From positions 332,629-396,628 of the forward strand of contig NZ_JBIWEX010000001.1 of the NCBI RefSeq assembly GCF_044762745.1: DNA of 64,000 nt. Direction: 5' to 3'. A program made the position numbers and the translations under genes. Every line of letters begins with the position of its first letter. Position 1 is the first letter of the stretch. This DNA is from Psychrobacillus sp044762745. GTDB taxonomy: Bacteria; Bacillota; Bacilli; Bacillales_A; Planococcaceae. The notes under the pieces are model-generated. The model searched no databases. It was not told where the DNA came from and saw only the letters and a list, made by a program, of their open reading frames with translations. Positions 24,557-33,921 of this stretch are shown here, piece after piece.

Positions 24557-25419
24557 GTAGAAACCTCCTTACTCATATGCATTTGGACAAGTGTTGCTAC
24601 TTTTTCACGCATATCTTTTCGATGAATTACTGCATCTAACTGACCATGTTCCATTAAAAACTCCGCTGTTTGAAAATCTTCCGGAAGTTTTTCCCGTACT
24701 GTTTGTTCAATTACTCGTCGACCTGCAAATCCGATCAATGCTTTTGGTTCTGCAATATTAATATCACCAACCGACGCAAAACTAGCCGATACACCGCCTG
24801 TCGTTGGATGCGTTAAAATGGATATATATAAAAGACCATGATCACTATGTCTTCTTAAAGCTACTGAAGTTTTAGCCATTTGCATTAAAGATAATACGCC
24901 CTCTTGCATTCTAGCTCCACCACTAGCGGTGTAAATAATAAATGGAACTCGAAGCTCTGTTGCTTTTTCAATAGCTCTCGTAATTTTCTCTCCTACTACG
25001 GAGCCCATAGAGCCCATTCTAAAATGTGAATCCATAATCGCTACAACTATCTTTTGACCTTCTAATTGGCCCATACCAGTAAGTACCGCTTCGTTTAAAC
25101 CAGTTTTCTTTGCATCTGATTTAATTTTTTCTGTATAGCTAGGGAAATTTAATGGATTTACTGTTTCTAAATGGTCATCCATTGGTTCGAATGTATTTTC
25201 GTCTAAAAAGATTTCCACCCGTTCATACGCTGTCATTTTCATATGATGGTCACAAGTAGGACAGACTTTTAAATTTTTCATCAAGTCCTTTGTGAAGACG
25301 TTTTTTCTACATTCCGGACATTTCATCATAATTCCTTCTGGTACATCGTTTTTAGCTTTTTCAGTTGGTATTGTTGCATATTTCTTTTTTTGATTTTTTC
25401 TAAATATATCTCGAATCAT
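24550..25419 (-). CDS. accD: Acetyl-CoA carboxylase carboxyltransferase subunit beta
   Basis: 289 aa. The N-terminal zinc ribbon has CPEC (about 34-37) and CPTC (53-56); the carboxyltransferase domain shows SGGARMQEG near 168. It starts immediately next to the stop codon of the upstream FadR-like regulator gene, with AGGGGAG inside that gene, and overlaps accA. This makes a regulator-accD-accA operon. Confidence 0.97.
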   Translation of the reverse strand: MIRDIFRKNQKKKYATIPTEKAKNDVPEGIMMKCPECRKNVFTKDLMKNLKVCPTCDHHMKMTAYERVEIFLDENTFEPMDDHLETVNPLNFPSYTEKIKSDAKKTGLNEAVLTGMGQLEGQKIVVAIMDSHFRMGSMGSVVGEKITRAIEKATELRVPFIIYTASGGARMQEGVLSLMQMAKTSVALRRHSDHGLLYISILTHPTTGGVSASFASVGDINIAEPKALIGFAGRRVIEQTVREKLPEDFQTAEFLMEHGQLDAVIHRKDMREKVATLVQMHMSKEVSTW

Positions 25420-26061
25420 TTAATTTTCTCCCCTATTCATTAACCATTTCCACTCATTGTAATAGGATATTGCTTGTTGCTCATTCCCGACTTTTAAATT
25501 GTCCAAAAGCAGTTTCCAAGCTGTTTTCTCTTCAACCTCCATAAAACTACTATATGGTTCTCCTGCAAACTGTTTTAATAGAAACCATATTTTCAAGGCT
25601 AATCTATTATTAGATATAATAATAATTTCTCGGATAATGTCTTCTTGAAGCATTTCTTCTTGCAATTTATCTAAAAAAGCGTCCCAAATCGATTGTTTTT
25701 GAAGTTGTTCGGTCTGGCATATTGTCCGAATTGCCTCTTTTTCTAATGCATGCATCGTTGTATGCACATCTTTTTTGGATGTAGCATCCTGTAATATAAA
25801 AGTAGATAATAATTCCACTAACTGATGTTTACGAAAATCAGAAAGAAAAGTTCCTTCTCCTCGTCGTGTTTCTATTATTCCAAGTAATTCTAAACTTCTA
25901 AGTGCCTCCCTTACCGTTGAGCGTCCTACTTGTAAACGTTCAGCAAGTTCTCTTTCGGATGGTAGTTTGCCACCTACTGGAATGTTTTCATCATGAATGA
26001 GTTGTCTTAGTTGTTTCACTATTTCTAAAAACATTTTTCTCGAGTTATTATTTGGATTCAT
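25420..26061 (-). CDS. GntR/FadR-family transcriptional regulator upstream of accDA
   Basis: 213 aa with an N-terminal GntR winged helix (10-75; LPSERELAERLQVGRSTVREALRSL) and an all-helical FadR-type FCD-like C-terminal domain. The C-terminal domain is short and poor in the usual metal-binding His/Asp residues, so it may sense an acyl-CoA or other ligand instead. The gene abuts accD, and a perfect palindrome lies 30 bp upstream of its start, pointing to autoregulation and control of acetyl-CoA carboxylase. B. subtilis has no such gene here, using FapR from elsewhere for lipid control. The ligand is unknown. Confidence 0.85.
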   Translation of the reverse strand: MNPNNNSRKMFLEIVKQLRQLIHDENIPVGGKLPSERELAERLQVGRSTVREALRSLELLGIIETRRGEGTFLSDFRKHQLVELLSTFILQDATSKKDVHTTMHALEKEAIRTICQTEQLQKQSIWDAFLDKLQEEMLQEDIIREIIIISNNRLALKIWFLLKQFAGEPYSSFMEVEEKTAWKLLLDNLKVGNEQQAISYYNEWKWLMNRGEN

Positions 26062-26090
26062 CCAATCCTCACTCTTCCATTAATTACAAA

Positions 26091-26103
26091 GTGGTCTGAC
26101 CAC
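26091..26103. promoter_or_regulatory. Putative operator of the FadR-like regulator
   Basis: GTGGTCTGACCAC is a palindrome of two 6-bp arms around a central T, matching the TGGTNNGACCA-like sites of the FadR branch of GntR regulators. It lies about 30 bp upstream of the regulator's ATG and is seen nowhere else in the window. Confidence 0.75.
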
Positions 26104-26144
26104 TCATAGTTATTAGCATACAAAAAAATGAAGAAAACGTAAAG

Positions 26145-26174
26145 AAAAAACTGTACTAGATGCGTACAGTTTTA
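26145..26174 (-). terminator. Terminator of dnaE
   Basis: AAAACTGTAC / GTACAGTTTT stem followed by TTTTCTTTA on the minus strand, overlapping the dnaE stop codon. Confidence 0.85.
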
Positions 26175-29100
26175 TTGCGAAACTAGTTTTCCTATTATTT
26201 GAGTTCTACCATTGCGATGCTCTGATTTACCTTCCACTACAATGATAGCATGTTCTTCTAATAAGAAATTGTACTTTGCATAATCCTCTGGAAATAAGGT
26301 GATAGATATACTTCCCGTTTCATCTTGTATCGTGACAAATGCCATCGATTCTCCTTTTTTCGTTCGAATTTTTTTTATGTCCTGTATTAATCCGACTACA
26401 GTTACTTTCCAATCTTTCGAAGATTGTACGACATCCCAAATATTCGCTACTTTCTGAGGCATATTCTTTTTCTTTAATACCGTCGGATGTTCTGAAAAGT
26501 ATTGACCTAGTACCTCTCTTTCAAACTGAAGTTTTACCATTAATGGCAATTCGTCCGTTCGAATATATTTTGACTTTCCAAAATGGGTGACATTTCCTTC
26601 AAATAAGTCGGTATCTTCTGTTGGACTAACAAGCTCCGCATATTTCACAGCAGCATCAAGCGTTGCAAGTAAAGTGGACCGCGCTTCCCCGAATTGATCG
26701 AGTGCTCCTGCTTTTATAAGTGGTTCGATATTTTTCCTAGTAAAATGGATTGCTGATAAATCAGCAGCTAGATCAAAAAGGTCCTCCCACTTCCTTGCTT
26801 CATTTCTTCGTTGGTGCAATAATTTTTGGATAAATGCATGCGAAACACCTTTAATAGCTTGCAAACCAAATCTCACCCCACCATCTTCTGCTGTAAAAAA
26901 AGCTTGGCTATTAAAAATGGAAGGCGGAAGTATTGGAATTCCTTTTTGTTTCATTTCCATTACTAGTTGATTAATCTTTTCTTGGTTACCAGTTGCTGTG
27001 CTAAGTAACGCACAATAAAAAGGTACAGGAAAATGTGCTTTTAAAAAGGCCATCTGATACGAGATGACACTGTATGCTACAGCATGGCTTTTTGGAAAAC
27101 CATAGTCGGCAAAGCGAACGATTAAATCATAAACAGCAGAAGCTACCTGTTCGGAATGACCCAGTTGTAGTGCTTTTTGTACAAAATGCGTTCTTTCTTT
27201 TTGCAATATATCTCGATTTTTTTTACTCACAGCCCGCCTTAGTAAATCCGCTTCTCCAAAAGTAAAGCCTGCCATTTGGGAGGCGATTTGCATAATTTGT
27301 TCTTGATAGACGATTATGCCATACGTTTCTTGTAGGATTGGCTGTAAAACAGGATGTTCGTATGTCACTTGCAGTTGTCCTAATTTTCGCTTTGCATAGA
27401 GTGGGATACTCTCCATCGGACCTGGTCTATAAAGGGCATTTACGGCTACAATATCTTCGAACTTTGTCGGGTGTATTTGTTTTAATGCTTGCCGCATTCC
27501 TGCTGATTCCAGTTGGAAGACACCTGTTGTATCTCCGTTTTGTAATAGCTGAAAAGTATGCGTATCATCCATAGGAATCGTAGATAGTGTGAATGAGTGG
27601 CCCTGATTTTTATGGATAATCTTTAAAATTCGTTCAATAATTGTTAAGTTTCTTAATCCAAGAAAATCCATTTTTAATAGACCGACCTGCTCTACCTCTT
27701 TCATCGGCCATTGCGTTAAAAATAGACCATCGTGACCCATTTGGATTGGGACAACGTCTACTAAGGGGATCGGTGATAACACAACTCCAGCAGCATGCGT
27801 AGATGCATTTCGAGGTAATCCTTCTAGAGCAAGCGCAACTTGAAACCATTTTTTTCGTATTTCTTCTGTTTGTATAAACTCGCGTAGCTTTTGTGATTGT
27901 GCATACGCTTCTTTCAATGTGATACCGTTTTTGTTTGGGATAAAGGAAGAAATAGCTTCTAATGTAGAAGATTCAAAACCAAAAATTCTAGCAACTTCCC
28001 TCGCTACTGCCTTTGCGGATAATGTACCAAACGTAATAATTTGTGAAACATAGTTTTTCCCGTATTTTTCAGCAACATATCGAATAACTTCCATTCTTCT
28101 CGAATCTGCAAAGTCAATATCAATATCAGGCATTGTTATTCGTTCCGGATTTAAAAATCGTTCGAACAAAAGCCCATATCGGAGCGGGTCCACATCCGTT
28201 ATAAAAAGAGAATAGGCGACAAGTGAACTTGCGGATGAACCTCGACCTGGACCAGTTAAAATACCTGCTCTTTTAGCAAATTTCATAAAATCTTGCACGA
28301 TTAGAAAATAGTCTTCGTAATTCATTTCACTAATAATTTGAAGTTCATAATGAAGCCGTTCTTTATATTTCTGCGTCACTTCATCTAAACGAATGTTTAA
28401 TCCTTCTTCACAAAGTGCTCGTAAATAATCTTTTGGGCTTCCCTGATCAGGCAAAGGAAATTTCGGCATAATATGCGCCTGTCTATCGAAATCAATATGG
28501 CATCTATCTAACATTGTCTTCGTATTTTCTAACCATTCTGGAACGTCCGAATACCATTCTGTCCACTCTTTCGTTGTCAACACATGATACGAATCCTCCG
28601 TAGGTTTTAACCGATTACGATCGGCCATTTTTAATGATTGATCCATAGCGTTTAATACTTCAAATGCAAATGCATCTTCTTTTTGTACATAGCGACTCAT
28701 ATGAAAGATAGTCATTTTAATGGTGGATTGCTTCGATGCTTCTATTATTTCGTCTTCGAAATCTTGCTTTGCTCCGTTTGTTCGCACTACCCCAATATAC
28801 AAATTTGTATTTCCAAATAAGTCATTTAGCTCCATTAATGCTTCTTGAGAATACTTCTTATCTCCTTTATAAACTGCAATAATGCCATCTTTATAAGCTG
28901 AGAGCCATTTCTTTGGAAGTTCTGCTAATTCTCTCGTTTCTAAGCCACTTGAAATTTTCAATAGATTTTCATAACCTTTATTATTTTCCGCGTAAATCAC
29001 GATTGGCACACACTTTTCGTCTAATTGGACATTGATCGATAGTCCGATAACCGGATGAATATGATGTTTTTTCATTTCATGCCAAAAAGGCATTATGCCA

Positions 29101-29231
29101 TACAAAGTACTGTTTGTAATGGCGACTGCCTTTGCATGATTGCTTTTTAGCTTTTCAATAAGTGGCTCCAATTGAATTGTACTTTTCAGCATATCCGCTG
29201 ATGTCACAATTTGTGGATATACTGTTTCCAT
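26172..29231 (-). CDS. dnaE: DNA polymerase III subunit alpha, DnaE type
   Basis: Second replicative polymerase of Firmicutes, extending primers before PolC takes over. 1019 aa from ATG at 29231 (GAGG eight bases upstream), against about 1115 aa in B. subtilis. The polymerase core is intact: GPGRGSSASSLVAY, PDIDIDFADSRR with catalytic Asp, GDTTGVFQLES and NALYRPGPME. A C-terminal OB fold (about 940-1015) is present, but the roughly 75-residue tail after it is missing. The N-terminal PHP domain has lost the HxH and later His ligands seen in other DnaE proteins (VTSADML in place of VHSGYS), so metal binding there is unlikely. It lies 15 bp after nrnA. Confidence 0.95.
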   Translation of the reverse strand: METVYPQIVTSADMLKSTIQLEPLIEKLKSNHAKAVAITNSTLYGIMPFWHEMKKHHIHPVIGLSINVQLDEKCVPIVIYAENNKGYENLLKISSGLETRELAELPKKWLSAYKDGIIAVYKGDKKYSQEALMELNDLFGNTNLYIGVVRTNGAKQDFEDEIIEASKQSTIKMTIFHMSRYVQKEDAFAFEVLNAMDQSLKMADRNRLKPTEDSYHVLTTKEWTEWYSDVPEWLENTKTMLDRCHIDFDRQAHIMPKFPLPDQGSPKDYLRALCEEGLNIRLDEVTQKYKERLHYELQIISEMNYEDYFLIVQDFMKFAKRAGILTGPGRGSSASSLVAYSLFITDVDPLRYGLLFERFLNPERITMPDIDIDFADSRRMEVIRYVAEKYGKNYVSQIITFGTLSAKAVAREVARIFGFESSTLEAISSFIPNKNGITLKEAYAQSQKLREFIQTEEIRKKWFQVALALEGLPRNASTHAAGVVLSPIPLVDVVPIQMGHDGLFLTQWPMKEVEQVGLLKMDFLGLRNLTIIERILKIIHKNQGHSFTLSTIPMDDTHTFQLLQNGDTTGVFQLESAGMRQALKQIHPTKFEDIVAVNALYRPGPMESIPLYAKRKLGQLQVTYEHPVLQPILQETYGIIVYQEQIMQIASQMAGFTFGEADLLRRAVSKKNRDILQKERTHFVQKALQLGHSEQVASAVYDLIVRFADYGFPKSHAVAYSVISYQMAFLKAHFPVPFYCALLSTATGNQEKINQLVMEMKQKGIPILPPSIFNSQAFFTAEDGGVRFGLQAIKGVSHAFIQKLLHQRRNEARKWEDLFDLAADLSAIHFTRKNIEPLIKAGALDQFGEARSTLLATLDAAVKYAELVSPTEDTDLFEGNVTHFGKSKYIRTDELPLMVKLQFEREVLGQYFSEHPTVLKKKNMPQKVANIWDVVQSSKDWKVTVVGLIQDIKKIRTKKGESMAFVTIQDETGSISITLFPEDYAKYNFLLEEHAIIVVEGKSEHRNGRTQIIGKLVSQ

Positions 29232-29246
29232 ATAACACACCTCAAT

Positions 29247-30176
29247 TTACAGCTTTTTTAGATCTTCAATTACTAAGTCAGCTTCTTCCCAAGTTTGTAC
29301 GGAAGCACCGGAAGCAAGAGGATGACCTCCACCACCATATTTCTTCGCAATTGTATTAATAACAGGACCTTTTGATCGCAAGCGAACTCGAATGGTATCT
29401 GTGTCTTCTATGAAAAATACCCAACACTTCATCCCTTTCACATCTGCTAACACACTCACTAATAAGGAAGCTTCTGAATCGGATACATTGTATTCTTTTA
29501 ACAATTCTTGCGTTAGTTTCACATACCCAACGCCATTGTCATCCATTTCAAAGTTTGCATAAATATATCCTTTTAACTGTAATAAGTTTCTTTCTACTTC
29601 ATACATTCCATTAAATAGTTCTGTACGATCAAACCCGTATGATAATAAATGACCCGCAAATTTCATCGTTTGCTCTGTCGTACTTTGGAACATGAATCGA
29701 CCAGTATCTCCAACAATTCCGGCATAAAGAAGTCTTGCAACTGTTGCGTCCATTTTCCAGTTTTTATAGTCTTTAGCTTCTACAAATAGCTCACAGATTA
29801 ATTCGCTTACAGAGCTTGCATTTGTATCAACCCAAAGTAAGTCACCGTATGCATCATCATTCGGATGATGATCGATTTTTATAAGAAAACTTCCTAGTTT
29901 ATAGCGTTCGTCATCGATTCTTTCTGTATTTGCTGTATCCGTAACAATGATTAATGCATCTGTAAAATCTTCATCCATCACTGTGTTAGGACGAGCAAGA
30001 AAGTCTAACGTGTGTTCATGTTTTCCTGTTGCTAATACTTTTTTGTCCGGATAGTTTAAAGAGATTAACTCTTTCAGTCCAATTTGGGATCCATAAGCAT
30101 CTGGATCTGGTCTCACATGTCTGTGAATAATAATTTTGTCGAAGCGTTCGATTATGTCGATGATTTGTCTTTTCAT
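29247..30176 (-). CDS. nrnA: Oligoribonuclease/pAp phosphatase NrnA (DHH family)
   Basis: Degrades 2-5 nt RNAs and dephosphorylates pAp. 309 aa with the DHH-family motifs: HVRPDPDAYGS (about 19-29), VTDTAN, IDHHPNDD (about 100-107) and the DHHA1 C-terminal motif GGGGHPLASGA. Synteny with B. subtilis ytqI (nrnA), next to dnaE and ytpI. ATG start with GAGGAG. Confidence 0.95.
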   Translation of the reverse strand: MKRQIIDIIERFDKIIIHRHVRPDPDAYGSQIGLKELISLNYPDKKVLATGKHEHTLDFLARPNTVMDEDFTDALIIVTDTANTERIDDERYKLGSFLIKIDHHPNDDAYGDLLWVDTNASSVSELICELFVEAKDYKNWKMDATVARLLYAGIVGDTGRFMFQSTTEQTMKFAGHLLSYGFDRTELFNGMYEVERNLLQLKGYIYANFEMDDNGVGYVKLTQELLKEYNVSDSEASLLVSVLADVKGMKCWVFFIEDTDTIRVRLRSKGPVINTIAKKYGGGGHPLASGASVQTWEEADLVIEDLKKL

Positions 30177-30281
30177 TTTATTTCTCCTCAGTTAGTCAAG
30201 TTTACCATTCGCATTTTTTGAAATTTACTATTACAATGATAGAAGGATATGATGGAAGTTTCAATTTTATGGAGGTTCATA

Positions 30282-30590
30282 ATGATTCTTAATGGAATAT
30301 TAATATGTGCAATAGTTATCTCATTTGTTTGGTATTTCTATTTTAAAACGAAGCAGTTGCGGACGAATTTGCCGATTCGAAAAAAATGGTTTGCCGCAAA
30401 AGCGTCTGTATGCCTTGGTGCATTTGTATTTTTCTTTGGTATTAACTTTCTATTTCTTTACCAATCCTCTGTTACATATGCTGTTACTGGATTGTTTGTA
30501 TTACTTGGTGGTTATTTTATGTATCACAATTATAAAGCGAGCAAACATTACGGACAGTTTGTTCAAGAGGAACTGACGTTAAATCAATAA
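30282..30590 (+). CDS. ytpI: YtpI-family small membrane protein
   Basis: 102 aa from ATG at 30282, six bases after GGAGG; an in-frame ATG 11 codons upstream has no site. Three hydrophobic helices with a basic loop (TKQLRTNLPIRKKW) after the first. Same family and place as B. subtilis YtpI. Function unknown. Confidence 0.85.
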   Translation: MILNGILICAIVISFVWYFYFKTKQLRTNLPIRKKWFAAKASVCLGAFVFFFGINFLFLYQSSVTYAVTGLFVLLGGYFMYHNYKASKHYGQFVQEELTLNQ

Positions 30591-30598
30591 GTACTAGA

Positions 30599-30630
30599 AT
30601 GATGCAGCCTTAGCAGCTGCATCATTTTTT
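30599..30630 (+). terminator. Terminator of ytpI
   Basis: ATGATGCAG / CTGCATCAT stem followed by TTTTTTA, just before the end of the convergent ytoI. Confidence 0.85.
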
Positions 30631-31936
30631 ATCTCTCCAATAGTTGATAGGTGAGCATTGCTTTTCCTACTAATTGTTTTTCGTTGAATACTTCAATGTC
30701 TATTTTTGCCACTTTTCTACTCATTTCTAAAACGCGAGCATGTACACGGAGAACACTTTCCAACTGGATTGGTTTTGTATAATAGATCGTCATGTTCTCC
30801 ACGACACTTTCTCCCCTTTTTCGAATCTTTAACGTTTGGGATCCAGTCTCCGTTACTAATATTGTAAATGCACCATAAGACATTGCGCCAAAATGATCGG
30901 TCATTTGAGGGGTTACTTCGAATTCAAAGATAAATTCCTCAGAAGAAATTGCTTTTATTTGTTGTTTCACAATATCATCAATTGTTTCTCCATTTTGTGG
31001 CTGTCTAGACGCAGCTTGCAAAGCTTTTAACACGTCTTGTCTACTAATAACCCCTTCCAGATTATTATTATCACCTACAACTGGCAACAAATCGATTCCT
31101 TCCCAAATCATCCGGTGACTTGCCGATGCAACACTCGTCTTCATCGTAATCGATATAGGTGTTTTCGTCATCACTTTTTCAATCAGATCATGATTCGTTT
31201 TCCCAATCACATCTCTAGCTGTAACGATTCCAACTAATTTATTGGATTTATCCACCACAGGGAATCCACCATGTGTTGTTACAACATTCAATTCTCGGTA
31301 TTGTTTCACATGATCGGTAGTACGAAGAAACGCTGTTTTCTCTATAGGAATATAAATATCTTCAATAAGAAGCACATCTTTTTTGATCAATTGATCATCT
31401 ATCGCTCGGTTAATCATCGTTGCTACGGTAAATGAATCATAGCTCGTTGAGATGACTGGTAATTCCAGTTCATCCGCTAGTTTTTTGATAGGTTCTGGAA
31501 CATCAAAGCCACCTGTCACAAGTATTGCCGCTCCCGCTTGCAGTGCGGTCTCATGAACTTTTAAGCGGTTTCCAACGATTAGTAAATTACCAGGCTCTAC
31601 ATAACGCATCATGTCTTCTAATTGCATGGCACCTATCACAAATTTATTCAATGTTTTATAAAGACCCGATTTCCCACCTAAAACTTGTCCATCTACAATA
31701 TTTACAACTTCTGCGAATGTTAGCCGTTCAAAATGTTCTTTTTTCTTTAGTTCTATTCTTATCGTCCCTACTCGTTCAATCGTACTAACTAGCCTTCTAG
31801 TTTCCGCTTCTTTTATAGCACGGTATGCAGTTCCTTCACTTACTGTTAAGTCTTTTGCAATTTGTCTAACCGATATTTTATCTCCAACAGGAAGTTTTTC
31901 GATATATGCTAAAATCTGTTCGTGTTTTGTTGTCAT
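30629..31936 (-). CDS. ytoI: YtoI: HTH-DRTGG-CBS-hot-dog multidomain protein
   Basis: 435 aa with an unusual domain string: an N-terminal winged HTH (about 8-55; KDLTVSEGTAYRAIKEAE), a DRTGG domain (70-180), a CBS pair (195-310; GGFPVVDKSNKLVGIVTARD and LLPVVGDNNNLEGVISRQD) and a C-terminal hot-dog thioesterase-like domain (330-435). The CBS pair suggests adenine nucleotide or cyclic dinucleotide sensing. It is conserved at this place in Bacillus. Its target and substrate are unknown. Confidence 0.88.
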   Translation of the reverse strand: MTTKHEQILAYIEKLPVGDKISVRQIAKDLTVSEGTAYRAIKEAETRRLVSTIERVGTIRIELKKKEHFERLTFAEVVNIVDGQVLGGKSGLYKTLNKFVIGAMQLEDMMRYVEPGNLLIVGNRLKVHETALQAGAAILVTGGFDVPEPIKKLADELELPVISTSYDSFTVATMINRAIDDQLIKKDVLLIEDIYIPIEKTAFLRTTDHVKQYRELNVVTTHGGFPVVDKSNKLVGIVTARDVIGKTNHDLIEKVMTKTPISITMKTSVASASHRMIWEGIDLLPVVGDNNNLEGVISRQDVLKALQAASRQPQNGETIDDIVKQQIKAISSEEFIFEFEVTPQMTDHFGAMSYGAFTILVTETGSQTLKIRKRGESVVENMTIYYTKPIQLESVLRVHARVLEMSRKVAKIDIEVFNEKQLVGKAMLTYQLLER

Positions 31937-31997
31937 GTAGTCACATCCAAACGATTGTTATACGTTTATTGTACCACATTTCCCTGTTTTTCTATTC

Positions 31998-32681
31998 TCA
32001 CGAAAGTTGAACACTGCCCCCTGCTTGTAACACTTGAACTTCCGCAGCTGTTACAAGTTCTTTAAAGTTATTTGGATTTTGCTTAATAGGCGGGAATGTA
32101 TCATAGTGAATTGGTACTACAATTTTCGGTTTTATTAACTCCGTAGCATAGGCAGCGTCTTCTGGCCCCATCGTAAAATTATCTCCGATAGGTAAAAATG
32201 CAACATCGATATTATTTCTTTCTCCGATTAGCTTCATATCTCCGAATAACGCAGTATCGCCAGCATGATATATCGTTTTACCTTCTGCCGTAAATAGTAT
32301 TCCAGCAGGCATCCCTGTATATACCCATTGACCAGCTTCGGTTGTATACGAAGAACTGTGGAAGGCTTGCGTAAATTTCACTGTTCCAAATTCAAATTCT
32401 CTTGCTCCACCTAACCCCATTGCATGCACCTTCACGCCTTGGTTTTCTATATATTCGGCAAGTTCAAATGGTGCAATCACTATGGCATCATTTCTCTTTG
32501 CGATCTCCACTGTGTCCCCTACATGATCGTTATGTCCGTGTGTCAATAAAATGGCATCAGCGGTTACTTCCGAAGCCACTAAGTCTGTTTGCCCATTTCC
32601 ATTTATAAAAGGATCGATCAATATTGTATGAGAAGTTGTTTTAATCTTTACTACAGAATGTCCATGATAACTAATTTGCAT
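31998..32681 (-). CDS. ytkL: Metal-dependent hydrolase of the UPF0173/YtkL family
   Basis: 227-aa metallo-beta-lactamase-fold protein. The metal site THGHNDHVGD lies near residues 47-56, with further ligands in HAGDTALF (near 140) and PIHYDTFP (near 195). Family length and motifs are complete. The substrate is unknown in all members I know of. It is divergent from pepQ. Confidence 0.9.
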   Translation of the reverse strand: MQISYHGHSVVKIKTTSHTILIDPFINGNGQTDLVASEVTADAILLTHGHNDHVGDTVEIAKRNDAIVIAPFELAEYIENQGVKVHAMGLGGAREFEFGTVKFTQAFHSSSYTTEAGQWVYTGMPAGILFTAEGKTIYHAGDTALFGDMKLIGERNNIDVAFLPIGDNFTMGPEDAAYATELIKPKIVVPIHYDTFPPIKQNPNNFKELVTAAEVQVLQAGGSVQLS

Positions 32682-32795
32682 TTCGTCATCTCTCCTTAAA
32701 TTTTTTTATACTCCTTATATATTCATTCTACGAAAGATGCGATAATTCCTTTAATCTGCTATTCTTAATTTATAAATTTAAGAAGAGGTGTCAGT

Positions 32796-33887
32796 ATGAA
32801 TCAAGTAGAGAAAATTCAAAACTTTTTACAAAAGAACAAGATAGAAGCAGCTTTCATCACCACTCCAGATAATGTATTTTACTTCACTGGTTTCCGAAGT
32901 AATCCCCATGAACGCTTACTTGGTGTCGTTATTTTTAAAGAAGCGGAGCCTTTTATCATATGTCCGCAAATGGAAATCCCCGATGCGAAAGCTTCCGGAT
33001 GGAAAGGCGAAATTATTGGACATCAAGATACAGAAAACGCATGGGATATTGTCGTTCAAACGATTAAAGAAAAAGTTGGCGATATTACGACGTTAGCAGT
33101 GGAAAAGGCCCATTTAACAGTAGAAAGACTTGAGGCTTTAGTGGAAAGAATTCCTACCTTACAAGTTTCAAGAATTGATGAAAAAATAAACGAACTTCGC
33201 GTGATAAAATCCGAAGAAGAATTAAAAAATATGCGAAAAGCGGCTGAGCTTGCAGATTATGCAATTGAAGTTGGATGTAAAGAAATTGCAGAAGGAAAAA
33301 CGGAACTAGAAATACTAAACGCAATAGAATTGGCAGTAAAAGAAAAAGGTGCTGCCCAGATGTCTTTCGATACAATGGTTCTAAGTGGACCAAAAACTGC
33401 TTCTCCACATGGAACACCTGGGGAGCGTAAAATCCAAAAAGGCGACTTTATCTTATTCGATCTTGGCGTAGTTTATAATGGCTATTGTTCTGACATCACA
33501 CGCACGGTAGCATTTGGGGAACCAACAACTGACAAACGAGAAATTTATGAAACAGTTCGACGTGCAGAAGAAGCTGCTGTACAAGCTGTAAAACCAGGAA
33601 TTACTGCAATGGAACTAGATAAAATTGCTCGTGACGTCATTTCGGACGCAGGATATGGGGAATACTTTACTCATCGTTTAGGTCATGGACTTGGAATTTC
33701 TGTACATGAGTTTCCATCGATTACAGGTGTGAATGAGATGAAGTTGGAAACTGGGATGGTATTCACCATTGAACCTGGTATTTATCATCCTGAAATAACG
33801 GGCGTTCGCATTGAAGATGACGTCGTTGTAACAGAAGACGGTGTCGAAGTTTTAACGAAGTTTCCAAAGGAATTACAAATACTTTAA
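32796..33887 (+). CDS. pepQ: M24 Xaa-Pro dipeptidase/aminopeptidase
   Basis: Cleaves peptide bonds before proline. 363 aa: creatinase-like N-terminal domain (1-125) and pita-bread catalytic domain. Metal ligands are seen in ILFDLGVVYNGYCSDITRT (two Asp), HRLGHGLGISVHEFP (His), TIEPGIY (Glu) and GVRIEDDVVV (Glu). ATG start with a GAGGTG site. Whether it prefers dipeptides or longer peptides cannot be told. Confidence 0.9.
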   Translation: MNQVEKIQNFLQKNKIEAAFITTPDNVFYFTGFRSNPHERLLGVVIFKEAEPFIICPQMEIPDAKASGWKGEIIGHQDTENAWDIVVQTIKEKVGDITTLAVEKAHLTVERLEALVERIPTLQVSRIDEKINELRVIKSEEELKNMRKAAELADYAIEVGCKEIAEGKTELEILNAIELAVKEKGAAQMSFDTMVLSGPKTASPHGTPGERKIQKGDFILFDLGVVYNGYCSDITRTVAFGEPTTDKREIYETVRRAEEAAVQAVKPGITAMELDKIARDVISDAGYGEYFTHRLGHGLGISVHEFPSITGVNEMKLETGMVFTIEPGIYHPEITGVRIEDDVVVTEDGVEVLTKFPKELQIL

Positions 33888-33894
33888 TACATAT

Positions 33895-33921
33895 GAAGCA
33901 CTCTGCGCAGAGTGCTTTTTA
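33895..33921. terminator. Terminator between pepQ and the fluoride channel genes
   Basis: AGCACTCTG / CAGAGTGCT stem followed by TTTTTAT on the plus strand; A-rich on the other side, so possibly bidirectional. Confidence 0.85.
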
